Assembly: GCF_000236705.1 (NCBI RefSeq)
Contig: NC_016599.1
Coordinates: 1,550,001-1,614,000 of the forward strand
Direction: 5' to 3'
DNA: 64,000 nt
Source: Owenweeksia hongkongensis DSM 17368
GTDB taxonomy: Bacteria; Bacteroidota; Bacteroidia; Flavobacteriales; Schleiferiaceae
Shown in pieces: positions 18,736 through 26,787 of this stretch; position 1 is the first letter of the stretch, and each line of letters starts with the position of its first letter. The notes under the pieces were generated by a model that was not told the origin of the DNA, did not search any database, and worked only from the letters and a program-made list of their open reading frames with translations. The position numbers and the translations under genes are program-made.

Positions 18736-21383
18736 ATCAACTGTCCAAGATAACTGTTAGGTTCCTGTGGACTTTCGGGCAAAACTATAGCAATACCTAA
18801 AAGGTCAACATGTGCTGTTTTCACTCCATAATACAGATTGACCCTAACATTTGCTGAAAGGGGTAGCTGCGGCTGTATTCGCGCCCTGCTTTCTTTGGCA
18901 ACTAGATATAATAGCAGCAAAGGATTTTGAGAATCTCTATTATCGTATGGACTACTAGCTCCCTCTACCAAGTCTATACGCAAGTGAGGGGACTCGGTGA
19001 GTACTCCGATGTTATACCCCTTCTCACTATACCTTCTGCTCCTACCAAGAGGATTGATCTGGAGTCCTCCAAAATCTACAGGATTAACTCCTAATGTTGG
19101 ATTCGCGTTACCGACCACAGCTACACTCCATTGCGTAAGCTCGGGACTAGCATGATTAAGTCTCCGGTCAATGTATTCTAGCAGCAATTGATCAGGAAGA
19201 CCAGGCCCTCCGGTACTTTCAGTGCCTGCGAAACTATAGCCATTTAAAAATTCTAGTACTATTGCACCATCTACTTTATCATTAGATAGAAATACACCTG
19301 TGTCATTAACATTGGTGAAATCCGTATCATTATCAATGGCTTCAATAAACCGACTTCCTAAATACCAGTTTTCGCGAAGCACTTCTGGTTGATCAAGAGG
19401 AAACCATATGGTTTGGTTAAGCGACTCGCTGAAAGATGTTTGCCTCATCATCGCTGCTCCCATTTTATTAGGAGCAGTTACGCTTAGGGTGCGATGATCA
19501 CGAATAGCAAGTGCCATTTGCATTGGAGTAAGACCATCCTCTTCGTAGCGGTAAATTTCACTACGGAGTTCCTGCTCTACCAAAGCAAGGTGTTCGAAAA
19601 ATTCCCAGATTCGGGCAGTAGTATGGATACGGGTCAAATCTTCATAGCCGTGACGGTAACCAAACCAGCGGGCCATTTGTAGGAGTGTATCGTACTGGCG
19701 ACTTTCACGCAAATAATAGCTAATCATGAGCCCTTCAAGCGTTAGCCCACGTGACAACTGATTTCCACCAACAGCAATCACTTTTATTTCTTCCCCGGTA
19801 GTATAATCTAGAGTATCGTCTGAACGACTATTAAGTTCCAGCACCTGAAGCACCTGAAACACTCTATCAAGCTCGGTCCAAACCTCATTATAATCAGGCA
19901 GAAAGTTTTCGAGTTTCAAATCCCTATTGATAGCAGCGGCATTTTCCGAGTAATCATTCCACATTTCCCTCATATCATCTTTCAGTGCCGCGCTTTGAAC
20001 CGCATCTCTATAACGACTTTTCAAATCTTCCATGTACCCCTCTACAATACGCTTTGCTACCGCCATTTCATCAATTATATGGGAAACATGCACCAGCATA
20101 CTCATTGGCTTTTCCTTTTGTAAGCGAAGGTTTCTGACCGCACAGCCCAAAAGAAACTGATCTATTGATCGAGCCAAGCTTGTAGTAATTTCGCCTGTAC
20201 GATACAACTGATTCCTCTCGGATGGAATTTGTTGGACAAAGTAATCCGAGAGATCGCCCTGAAAAATGCGGGCAGCTCCAAAGTACCCTTCAGGTTTGGG
20301 TAGCGAAACAACAAAGTTCCTCGGATAAAGATCGTCTTCCAGCCCATCATGTTCAGTAGTCAAATCGATAAGCGCATTTGCAAACGGTGTCGCTGTGTAG
20401 CCAACGTAAGTTTTACGCGAAAAATAACTCAGCAATGTGCGAATACGCTCGTTAGTACGTGTAGGATCTGCATCAGGGTCATTGGCATTCCCATCCACAG
20501 ATGCCTGATCAGCCTCATCATCAATTATCAGTATTGGCATGTTTGCCCGAGCCTCTGAGTTTGCCTCAGATACATATTCTATTAATCTTTCAAGAACACG
20601 CACATTTTTCTTAACTACAGCAAGTGTTGGTGTTACTCGCTCACAATAGCCGGAAAAAAGTCCATGTGTACCCTGAAAAAAGTCACTATCCGCAGAAGTA
20701 AGCCTATTCCATGCTTTGGCAGCACCTGGCTGAGCTATGTACGCTCCCTCACTTTCTACATCCCTTATTCCTGTAAGTTCCTGATCCAATCTTACCTGGG
20801 TCTGTCTACGCAATACATTATGAATACCTGCTAGAACAACTATGAATTTGTATCCCGCATCCGCTGCTTTTGCAATTAGAGTAGTGAAATTGGCTGTTTT
20901 ACCACTTTGAACATAACCTACTACCATACCCTTGTAGCTAAATTCTTTTCGAGCTGGGTTGGCTAGCTTATCCATAATACGATAGGTCGCATCATCTATA
21001 CTTCTTACCACTTTAGCCGCTGAATCCGGACCGTACTTGCGGGTCAATTCGCGGGAGAGGTGATCTTCTAATCGTTTCCAGTAATAGCTGCTTTCGTCAT
21101 TGTTATGGATATCCCACCATTCAGGATACCACTCTTCGTGCAGCCGAGGGTCTGATACTACTGAAACTGGAATAAGAATGGCACCATCATGTGAGCGTTT
21201 GTATTGAGTTTTTTGTAGAAATCGCTCTTCTATCGCTCGTAAGGATTCTTTATCCGGCTTTTCTCGAGTTATCGGATGAGTAACTTGTTCCAGTTCATTA
21301 TTTATATCAAAAGCCTCGACCCCTACATGATTGAAGTAACCATAAAGATTTTTGGCAATTTGTTCAATGTATTGTTCTTCCAT
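18732..21383 (-). CDS. Z1-domain superfamily II ATPase/translocase of the defence operon
   Basis: An 883-residue protein with a Z1 domain. Walker A lies in GYVQSGKTANF (about residues 152-162). A DEAD-like Walker B in LIIDDEADQAS lies near 287, followed by GYTATPFAN near 327 (motif III type). A helicase motif VI region, QMARWFGYR, lies near 570. Z1 proteins occur with restriction-like nucleases and GHKL ATPases and are thought to move along DNA. The start is 3 bases after the GHKL gene's stop and its end overlaps the DUF4420 start. All NTPase motifs look intact, so the gene appears functional. Role in the system: energy-driven translocation or remodelling (inference). Confidence 0.9.
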   Translation of the reverse strand: MEEQYIEQIAKNLYGYFNHVGVEAFDINNELEQVTHPITREKPDKESLRAIEERFLQKTQYKRSHDGAILIPVSVVSDPRLHEEWYPEWWDIHNNDESSYYWKRLEDHLSRELTRKYGPDSAAKVVRSIDDATYRIMDKLANPARKEFSYKGMVVGYVQSGKTANFTTLIAKAADAGYKFIVVLAGIHNVLRRQTQVRLDQELTGIRDVESEGAYIAQPGAAKAWNRLTSADSDFFQGTHGLFSGYCERVTPTLAVVKKNVRVLERLIEYVSEANSEARANMPILIIDDEADQASVDGNANDPDADPTRTNERIRTLLSYFSRKTYVGYTATPFANALIDLTTEHDGLEDDLYPRNFVVSLPKPEGYFGAARIFQGDLSDYFVQQIPSERNQLYRTGEITTSLARSIDQFLLGCAVRNLRLQKEKPMSMLVHVSHIIDEMAVAKRIVEGYMEDLKSRYRDAVQSAALKDDMREMWNDYSENAAAINRDLKLENFLPDYNEVWTELDRVFQVLQVLELNSRSDDTLDYTTGEEIKVIAVGGNQLSRGLTLEGLMISYYLRESRQYDTLLQMARWFGYRHGYEDLTRIHTTARIWEFFEHLALVEQELRSEIYRYEEDGLTPMQMALAIRDHRTLSVTAPNKMGAAMMRQTSFSESLNQTIWFPLDQPEVLRENWYLGSRFIEAIDNDTDFTNVNDTGVFLSNDKVDGAIVLEFLNGYSFAGTESTGGPGLPDQLLLEYIDRRLNHASPELTQWSVAVVGNANPTLGVNPVDFGGLQINPLGRSRRYSEKGYNIGVLTESPHLRIDLVEGASSPYDNRDSQNPLLLLYLVAKESRARIQPQLPLSANVRVNLYYGVKTAHVDLLGIAIVLPESPQEPNSYLGQLI

Positions 21384-21386
21384 GGC

Positions 21387-22994
21387 TCAAAGGACTTTTT
21401 CTTCTATTAGTCGTTCCAGCGTATTTGCACAAACAGACTTGAAAGTGTCAAACAGTTGGGCATTTTGATCAGATTTGTTATATAACTCAGCAAAGGCTAG
21501 CGAAAAAATAAAAGCATCCAAAGCATCAGTTATGGCTTTATTAGTGCTACTCCTGTATACTTTTTCATAAAAAGGGTGATTGGAATTGACAATGACTTTA
21601 AAGCGCTCACCCGGGTGACATACAATCTTCCACAGTCTGCCTTTTTCGAGAGTGTCCGACACAATTTCAAAATCTTGGCTTTTACCATACTTGCTGAACT
21701 CATGTAGTTTATTGGCCAGCCATGTGCCTCTTGGATTACTCACATGCACTTCTTCTTTGCCCCCCACTTCAGAAGTATGTGTAGTGATCTTATTCTCCTG
21801 AATCAGCCCTTTTGAGATTTTGCTCACTTGGGGCGCCTTTCTACGAAAGTTATTATTGACCTTTTTCTGATCACCAGATTTGTTGTACGCAGTCTTGGCC
21901 TGCTTTACCACTATAGGATTCACTTGAGTTTTCAGGTGCTGAGCTAGGAGTTCGGGAAACTGCACCCTATTCTTATTTACTGTAATGCGAAAAAGTGCAT
22001 CAAGTTCTGGGTCTATGTCTATGCTAATACGGGCCAGCTTGTCATGCTCATCCTTTGCCTTAGTAAAGTGCCAGCCCCCAAAGCGAATAATGCGGTTAGC
22101 TCGGTAGATATAATAACCCTGAGCATCGTTCCAAGAGAGCAAACCCTTGCCTTTTGTCCAAGCTTCAGAAGAAGAGAAGGCTTGCTGATTAGGCATCACC
22201 CAACCTTTAATTTGAATTGCTTTGTTATAACCATCTATATGCAATTCTTCTTGGCTAGGCTTAAGCACTACTTTATTACTATGTTCTTCTTCGCGAAGAA
22301 ATGGATCCCAAGGACTGATGGGCTCTCCATTAATGCGGATATCAAATGTACCTGTAGTAGCTACTGTTCCATCCAAAAAACGGTGATATACCATACCCAA
22401 ATGCAAACGCAGCCTGCTAAGTAGACGAATGAAATAGTTGCGCGCCAGCTTTCCATTTTCATATGAATGGTAATCCCTATCAATGTTAAAAACATCGTCC
22501 CAGCAAACAAGAGTTCCTTGTTCACCTATTTCTATACTTTCAAGCTCAAGTAAATCGGTAATATCACTTTCATCAAGCTGTAACAATGTCCATTTTTGTG
22601 TTTCTTCCACCTTGTCTATATCCCAGCGAAAACCACAAAGAGATGATTTGCTTTTTTTACTAATAACTGTCAATACATTACAGTGACTAAGGGAAGCTGT
22701 TTTCATCCCCATACCAAACTTCCCTAAATCTTGATCTTCGTAAGTGGTTTCGGTACCCAGACGCATTGCTTCCTCCAGTACGTCAGCTGTCATGCCGCCA
22801 CCATTGTCCTGAATGCGACATACAATTGCATTGCTTGCATCAGGCTCAAACCGGATATCCACCCTATTGGCGCTTACCTTTTCTGTTATAGCATTATCGA
22901 CCACATCGGCAATGGAAGAATAAAGATCGTAGCCCAAACTGCGAAGGGCATGAAAAGTCCGTGGAGCATTAGGAATGCTAATTATTTCTTTCAT
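21387..22994 (-). CDS. MORC/MutL-like GHKL ATPase of the defence operon
   Basis: A 535-residue ATPase of the GHKL (gyrase, Hsp90, histidine kinase, MutL) superfamily. The N box is SSIADVVDNAI with the Mg-binding Asn at residue 34, the G1 box is QDNGGGM near 61, and the G2 box is DLGKFGMGMKTASLS near 88-102. The conserved Lys of an S5-like fold is probably in ITVNKNRVQFPELL. This arrangement matches the MORC-like ATPases that accompany restriction-modification genes. Such proteins dimerise on ATP binding and may clamp DNA. It starts 58 bases after the methyltransferase stop and is followed after 3 bases by the Z1 gene, so it belongs to the same transcription unit. No coiled coil or nuclease motif is obvious. 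Confidence 0.88.
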   Translation of the reverse strand: MKEIISIPNAPRTFHALRSLGYDLYSSIADVVDNAITEKVSANRVDIRFEPDASNAIVCRIQDNGGGMTADVLEEAMRLGTETTYEDQDLGKFGMGMKTASLSHCNVLTVISKKSKSSLCGFRWDIDKVEETQKWTLLQLDESDITDLLELESIEIGEQGTLVCWDDVFNIDRDYHSYENGKLARNYFIRLLSRLRLHLGMVYHRFLDGTVATTGTFDIRINGEPISPWDPFLREEEHSNKVVLKPSQEELHIDGYNKAIQIKGWVMPNQQAFSSSEAWTKGKGLLSWNDAQGYYIYRANRIIRFGGWHFTKAKDEHDKLARISIDIDPELDALFRITVNKNRVQFPELLAQHLKTQVNPIVVKQAKTAYNKSGDQKKVNNNFRRKAPQVSKISKGLIQENKITTHTSEVGGKEEVHVSNPRGTWLANKLHEFSKYGKSQDFEIVSDTLEKGRLWKIVCHPGERFKVIVNSNHPFYEKVYRSSTNKAITDALDAFIFSLAFAELYNKSDQNAQLFDTFKSVCANTLERLIEEKVL

Positions 22995-23052
22995 CTCACA
23001 CTGATATTGATCTTATGGTTATAGTAGGCTGAATAATATGTTTTCAAGGCAG

Positions 23053-24648
23053 TTAATCTTTGGTTAGACTTTTTATTTGTTTAAATATGTCATGAACGAC
23101 ATTCCCAATTTGTTTTGCCAAATAAGGCGGCACAGCGTTCCCTACCTGATGAAATTGAGCCGTACGACTACCGCAAAACAGGTAATTATCAGGAAATGTC
23201 TGCACTCGAGCTGCTTCGCGCACTGTAAAGCTTCTGCACTGTGCAGGGTCATAATGAATAAAATAATGGCCGTCCTTTGAAATATGACTTGTAACTGTAG
23301 TGGCTGCTGTGTTGGGGAGTTGAACTCTGAATCTGTCATTGAACTTTCCACTTTCTGCGGAAGCGTGATCTGGCAATAGTTCTTTTTGATGCTCTGCAAA
23401 GTCTTGCATTCTAGGGAAGCGGTGATAATGCTCTGTATAGATTGCAGCAAACAAGTACCTCTTTAAATCTTGAACTAGATGAGAACGAGATTCGTGATTG
23501 CAAACCCCACCAAGCTTATCATCCTTGTACCAAGCTCTAAGCGGGTTTGTTTCTGATGGGGTATTATACTTAATGAATTCTGCACCAAAAGATGATGGTT
23601 GATTGGAAGTCTTAGGATTCTCCGCAAACCCATTCCAGCTTACGATTTCCTTCTTGAATTGCTTGGTCAGCTTTGTCCAGTTTTCATCTGTGTTTTCAAC
23701 CTTCTCGTAGATATGTTTTTTTCTACCCTTGACAATACTTGATGAAATAAGACTCTTACTTATTCCACTTCTTATGATTGGTAAATCATCAATTATCGAT
23801 TCTAAAGTCACTTCCTTACTGACCTTAGCCAAAACACTTGGTTGAATATCCAAATCTTTTCTAATCCCTAGTAGGATGACACGATGTCTTTTTTGAGGCA
23901 CACCATACTGTTCTGACTTTATTAAATAGTCCGTGTTGTTTTCATAAAGTGGGTTCCCGTTTGCATCAAACGAATCGGGCTTCTTTGTAAGTGAATATAT
24001 TTTGTATTCAGGCGAATTGTGTTCTTCGAAAACAGAACCAGGTTTTGTTAAATCCCTTAATATCCAATCGAAAACTTTTTCTTCTCCAACCTTGGCTGAG
24101 AGTAAGCCTTTTACGTTCTCCATCACAAAAACTGAGGGATGATGTTTCGCGATTATTCGGAGATACTCTTTGTATAAATATACGCGATGATCTTTTGCAT
24201 CTATACCGCCAACTCTTGATCTACCAACTAATGAATAAGCTTGACAAGGCGGTCCTCCAATTAGAAGCCAATTTTTGGATTGGTTCAAAGCTTTCGATAT
24301 TCTAGAGTCGATTAAATCCGATGGGAATTTTGGATTTCCGAGTTCGCACAGCCATGCTTCATTTTTTGCAATTTTTGTTTGTTTGGGATATGTGTTGAAT
24401 AATGAAACTCGTTTCTCCTCTCTTTTGTCAAGGCTTGTTTCTCTCAGTAGTTCGTAATACTTTTCTGGTAGTTTTCCTTTTATAAATTGCCGTGTAAAAC
24501 TTCTAAGCTCTAATGTTTGATGAGCGTTTTCATCTTTTTCAATTGAAAGCTTAATATTAAAGACCCTTTTATCATTTTCAACCAAAGAAGAAAAACCTTC
24601 ACCCAGACCTCCCGGACCAGCAAATATGTCTATAACCGGAATAGACAT
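23053..24648 (-). CDS. DNA cytosine-5 methyltransferase
   Basis: A 531-residue C5-methyltransferase. Motif I is DIFAGPGGLGEGF at residues 7-19. Motif IV, GGPPCQAYS with the catalytic Cys near 133, follows a long insertion. Motif VI is ENVKG near 176, motif VIII contains QKRHRVILLGIR, and motifs IX-X are VREAARVQTFPDN and QVGNAVPPYLAKQIG near the end. It transfers a methyl group from S-adenosylmethionine to carbon 5 of cytosine in a specific DNA sequence, protecting host DNA. It shares the bases TAATG with the end of the C-type regulator, so the two are coupled. The gene is somewhat larger than minimal Dcm-type enzymes because of the insertion between motifs I and IV. The target sequence cannot be read from the protein. 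Confidence 0.94.
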   Translation of the reverse strand: MSIPVIDIFAGPGGLGEGFSSLVENDKRVFNIKLSIEKDENAHQTLELRSFTRQFIKGKLPEKYYELLRETSLDKREEKRVSLFNTYPKQTKIAKNEAWLCELGNPKFPSDLIDSRISKALNQSKNWLLIGGPPCQAYSLVGRSRVGGIDAKDHRVYLYKEYLRIIAKHHPSVFVMENVKGLLSAKVGEEKVFDWILRDLTKPGSVFEEHNSPEYKIYSLTKKPDSFDANGNPLYENNTDYLIKSEQYGVPQKRHRVILLGIRKDLDIQPSVLAKVSKEVTLESIIDDLPIIRSGISKSLISSSIVKGRKKHIYEKVENTDENWTKLTKQFKKEIVSWNGFAENPKTSNQPSSFGAEFIKYNTPSETNPLRAWYKDDKLGGVCNHESRSHLVQDLKRYLFAAIYTEHYHRFPRMQDFAEHQKELLPDHASAESGKFNDRFRVQLPNTAATTVTSHISKDGHYFIHYDPAQCRSFTVREAARVQTFPDNYLFCGSRTAQFHQVGNAVPPYLAKQIGNVVHDIFKQIKSLTKD

Positions 24649-24872
24649 TAAGCATTAAAGTTTAGAAGTTCATGTAGCTCAATACCGAATGTATCAGCCA
24701 ATCTTTTTAGATTAAGAAGTGATACGTTCTTCTCACCTCTTTCCAATGCACCAATGTAGGTTCGGTGCAATCCTGCTTCTGCCGCCAGCTTCTCCTGAGA
24801 GAGGTTTTTCTTAATACGCCTGTCGCGCAAGGACTTACCAAATGATAATAAAAACTCGAAATCGCTATTCAT
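24648..24872 (-). CDS. XRE-family C-type controller protein
   Basis: A 74-residue Cro/C1-type HTH protein: LRDRRIKKNLSQEKLAAEAG, then LHRTYIGALERGEKN and LLNLKRLADTFGIEL. Length, fold and position just before a methyltransferase match the controller (C) proteins of restriction-modification systems, which delay nuclease expression until host DNA is methylated. I choose the ATG at 24872. The TTG at 24881 is part of a TAGATTTG -7 promoter box, so the transcript would begin at or next to the ATG, as in other C genes that are leaderless. Its stop overlaps the methyltransferase ATG. Confidence 0.87.
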   Translation of the reverse strand: MNSDFEFLLSFGKSLRDRRIKKNLSQEKLAAEAGLHRTYIGALERGEKNVSLLNLKRLADTFGIELHELLNFNA

Positions 24873-24878
24873 AGAGTT

Positions 24879-24886
24879 CAAATCTA
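24879..24886 (-). promoter_or_regulatory. -7 box of the C-type regulator
   Basis: TAGATTTG on the minus strand is an exact TAnnTTTG box six bases before the ATG at 24872. No TTG is found at the expected -33 distance, which would suit a promoter that needs an activator such as the C protein itself. That last point is inference. Confidence 0.45.
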
Positions 24887-24948
24887 CCAGCCCTCAGGTC
24901 GGTTGTCTACACTCTATAAATAGCATTTAGTAAAAAGTTAGATTTAAC

Positions 24949-25353
24949 TTAGAAGAGCTTTTCTTTGTAACTCCCATCTTTAACCTCACACTCCCAAATC
25001 ACAATAACCTTCCACCCCATTTCTTCAAGCTCGCGTTGGTGTTTTTCATCACGGGCTTTGTTTTTATAGAGCTTATCCTTCCACCATTCAGTGCGGGTTT
25101 TAGGTAGGGAGAAGTATTTGCAACCTTCATGAACATGCCAGAAACAGCCATGCACAAAAATTACTGTTTTGTATTTGGGTAAAACCAAATCAGGCTTACC
25201 GGGTAGAATTTGTCCTTTATACTTTCCATGCAGATTATAGCGGAAGCCCTGAGCATGGAGATACTTCCTCACCTTCATTTCAGGTTTGGTATCCTTACCC
25301 TTTATCCTACTCATATTGTATGAGCGCACCTCAGGTTCGTGTACATCTGCCAT
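24949..25353 (-). CDS. vsr: Very short patch repair endonuclease
   Basis: A 134-residue Vsr endonuclease, which nicks 5' of the T in T:G mismatches made when 5-methylcytosine deaminates, preventing C-to-T mutation at methylated sites. The opening MADVHEPEVRSYNMSRIKGKD, the core PDLVLPKYKTVIFVHGCFWH and the His/Cys run VHEGCKYF are typical. The catalytic Asp (GKPDLVLP) and the metal-site His residues are present. The ATG at 25353 matches the family start better than the upstream extension. It is the first gene of the leftward island and pairs logically with the cytosine-5 methyltransferase downstream. Confidence 0.94.
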   Translation of the reverse strand: MADVHEPEVRSYNMSRIKGKDTKPEMKVRKYLHAQGFRYNLHGKYKGQILPGKPDLVLPKYKTVIFVHGCFWHVHEGCKYFSLPKTRTEWWKDKLYKNKARDEKHQRELEEMGWKVIVIWECEVKDGSYKEKLF

Positions 25354-25409
25354 ATCAAAAACGCTTTGCCCGAAGATAAACAATAGCCAAACTTCAAGTT
25401 AATTGAGAA

Positions 25410-25437
25410 TAAACTTTCAATATTTATTGAAAGTTTA
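25410..25437. promoter_or_regulatory. Probable GbsR-family operator O1 (perfect inverted repeat)
   Basis: TAAACTTTCAAT (25410-25421) and ATTGAAAGTTTA (25426-25437) form perfect 12-base arms with a four-base spacer. The right arm contains the TTG (25427-25429) of the promoter for the regulator gene, so a bound dimer would block RNA polymerase. The same half-sites recur at 25981-26011. Confidence 0.7.
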
Positions 25438-25456
25438 AAATATATTATTACTTTAG
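25427..25456 (+). promoter_or_regulatory. Promoter of the GbsR/MarR regulator
   Basis: TTG at 25427-25429, 19 bases, then TACTTTAG (25449-25456), one mismatch from TAnnTTTG. The box ends four bases before the ATG at 25461, so the mRNA is expected to be leaderless or nearly so. Confidence 0.6.
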
Positions 25457-25460
25457 CCCC

Positions 25461-25961
25461 ATGCAATTAGACGAAGCCAAAAATCAATTCATTCAAGCCT
25501 GGGGAGCACTGGGCAGCAGCTGGGGGATAAACCGCACCATGTCTTCTATCCACGCTTTGCTTATTGCCAGCAAAGACGCTATGACCACCGAGGAGATAAT
25601 GGATACGCTAAAGATTTCGCGTGGCAACGCCAACATGAACATTCGTGCTTTGATTGAGTGGGGTTTGGTGAAAAGAGAAATGGTGGCCGGAGAAAGAAAG
25701 GAATATTTTTCTGCGGGAAAAGATGTGTGGGAAATAGCACGTCAAATTGCTAAAGAACGTGCCAAGCGCGAGTTGGAGCCGGTAACTAAAATAGTTGCAG
25801 ATCTACAAACCGTAGAAGATGACAGTGAAGATGCCAAGCAGTTTAAAGAAACAATGGCCAATCTTCAGGACTTTACCTCTAAGGTAAATGGCACTCTGGA
25901 TAAGTTTATCAAGTCTGACAAAAACTGGTTTTACAAATCATTGATGAGCCTTATAAAATAG
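25461..25961 (+). CDS. GbsR/MarR-family transcriptional regulator
   Basis: A 166-residue regulator with the GbsR-type opening (MQLDEAKNQFIQAWGALGSSWG). A winged HTH follows around residues 30-80: MTTEEIMDTLKISRGNANMNIRALIEWGLVKREMVAGERKEYF. A helical C-terminus suits dimerisation. GbsR proteins control osmoprotectant or transport genes in Firmicutes; in Bacteroidota the ligands are mostly unknown. A perfect inverted repeat overlaps its own promoter and a degenerate copy sits directly before the next gene, so it likely represses itself and the following membrane-protein genes. The start is fixed by the leaderless-type promoter. Confidence 0.88.
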   Translation: MQLDEAKNQFIQAWGALGSSWGINRTMSSIHALLIASKDAMTTEEIMDTLKISRGNANMNIRALIEWGLVKREMVAGERKEYFSAGKDVWEIARQIAKERAKRELEPVTKIVADLQTVEDDSEDAKQFKETMANLQDFTSKVNGTLDKFIKSDKNWFYKSLMSLIK

Positions 25962-25980
25962 AAGCAAAAAAAATTTACCT

Positions 25981-26011
25981 ACATACTTTCAATTTTTACT
26001 GAAACTTCTGT
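25981..26011. promoter_or_regulatory. Probable GbsR-family operator O2
   Basis: ACTTTCAAT (25985-25993), spacer TTTT, ACTGAAACTT (25998-26007): the same half-site and spacing as O1, slightly degenerate, with outer ACA and TGT also symmetric. It ends four bases before the ATG of the first membrane-protein gene. Confidence 0.65.
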
Positions 26012-26015
26012 AATT

Positions 26016-26375
26016 ATGAATTTAAATATCCTCGCATACGGTCTTTACTTCGGCATCACTGCCTTTATCATTCTCAGAATTGGTTGGCTATTTTACCACT
26101 TTGGCGCAGTATATCTGCATGATCTTTATCCTAACCGACCTGACCTTGCCAACAGCTTAAACAGCATTTTACTAATTGGCTACTATCTGTTCAATCTCGG
26201 CTATGTAGCTCTAAACCTCAGCAGCTGGCCACAGCTACAGTCCTACTCCCACTTACTGGCTTTGCTCACCAGCAAAATCGGTTTTATCTGTCTTGCCCTC
26301 GGAGCTATTCACTTTGCCAACATGCTGTGGGTAAGACTCCTCAAAAAAGAGAATACAATAAATACTAATCTATAA
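26016..26375 (+). CDS. Small integral membrane protein (paralogue 1)
   Basis: A 119-residue protein with about three hydrophobic segments (residues 5-30, 48-68, 80-108). The conserved phrase VYLHDLYPNRPDLANSLNSILLIGYYLFNLGY aligns with the matching part of the next gene, VYMRDIFNGREEIAVSTNQLFKTGFYLLNVGF, so the two are paralogues. I do not recognise a named family. It follows the O2 operator directly and is probably under control of the upstream GbsR-type regulator. Likely partners are the two membrane proteins downstream, perhaps as subunits of one complex. Confidence 0.75.
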   Translation: MNLNILAYGLYFGITAFIILRIGWLFYHFGAVYLHDLYPNRPDLANSLNSILLIGYYLFNLGYVALNLSSWPQLQSYSHLLALLTSKIGFICLALGAIHFANMLWVRLLKKENTINTNL

Positions 26376-26386
26376 ATTCAATTACC

Positions 26387-26785
26387 ATGACTACGGATTT
26401 AACAGTTACCGCCTATTTCATCTACATCCCCATAGCCCTTGTGCTCACATGGTTTGTAGCTCGCAATCTTTTCAAAAACGGACTTGTGTATATGCGCGAC
26501 ATCTTTAACGGAAGAGAAGAAATTGCGGTGAGTACCAATCAACTTTTCAAAACGGGTTTTTACCTTCTTAATGTTGGTTTTGCTTTATGGATCCTCAAAA
26601 TGTATCAGCTGGAAAACACCCAGGAAATGATTGAGGCTTTGAGCCAAAAAATTGGTGGCTTCAGCATTTACCTCGGTGCCGTACTTTTTGTAAATCTGTT
26701 CATGTTTTTTAGAGGTAAAAAAGCGGCTCGTCAAAACAGAGAAGCAACTGAACGCAGAGCCCGCATGATTCCTAATGCTGAATAG
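26387..26785 (+). CDS. Small integral membrane protein (paralogue 2)
   Basis: A 132-residue protein with three hydrophobic segments and a basic, hydrophilic tail (FRGKKAARQNREATERRARM) that should lie in the cytoplasm by the positive-inside rule. It is a paralogue of the gene 11 bases upstream (see the shared R/HD-I/L-F/Y and GFYLLNVGF phrases). Function unknown. Three bases separate its stop from the next start, so the genes are cotranscribed. Confidence 0.75.
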   Translation: MTTDLTVTAYFIYIPIALVLTWFVARNLFKNGLVYMRDIFNGREEIAVSTNQLFKTGFYLLNVGFALWILKMYQLENTQEMIEALSQKIGGFSIYLGAVLFVNLFMFFRGKKAARQNREATERRARMIPNAE

Positions 26786-26787
26786 GG

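Noticed and set aside
24873-24881. TTG start for the XRE regulator
   Set aside because: It is the last part of the TAGATTTG -7 box, so it would not be in the mRNA.
17716-25353. Insertion sequence or integrase carrying the defence island
   Set aside because: No transposase, integrase, tRNA target or direct repeats at the edges could be found; the XerC/D-type gene at 58 kb is far away and of the housekeeping kind.
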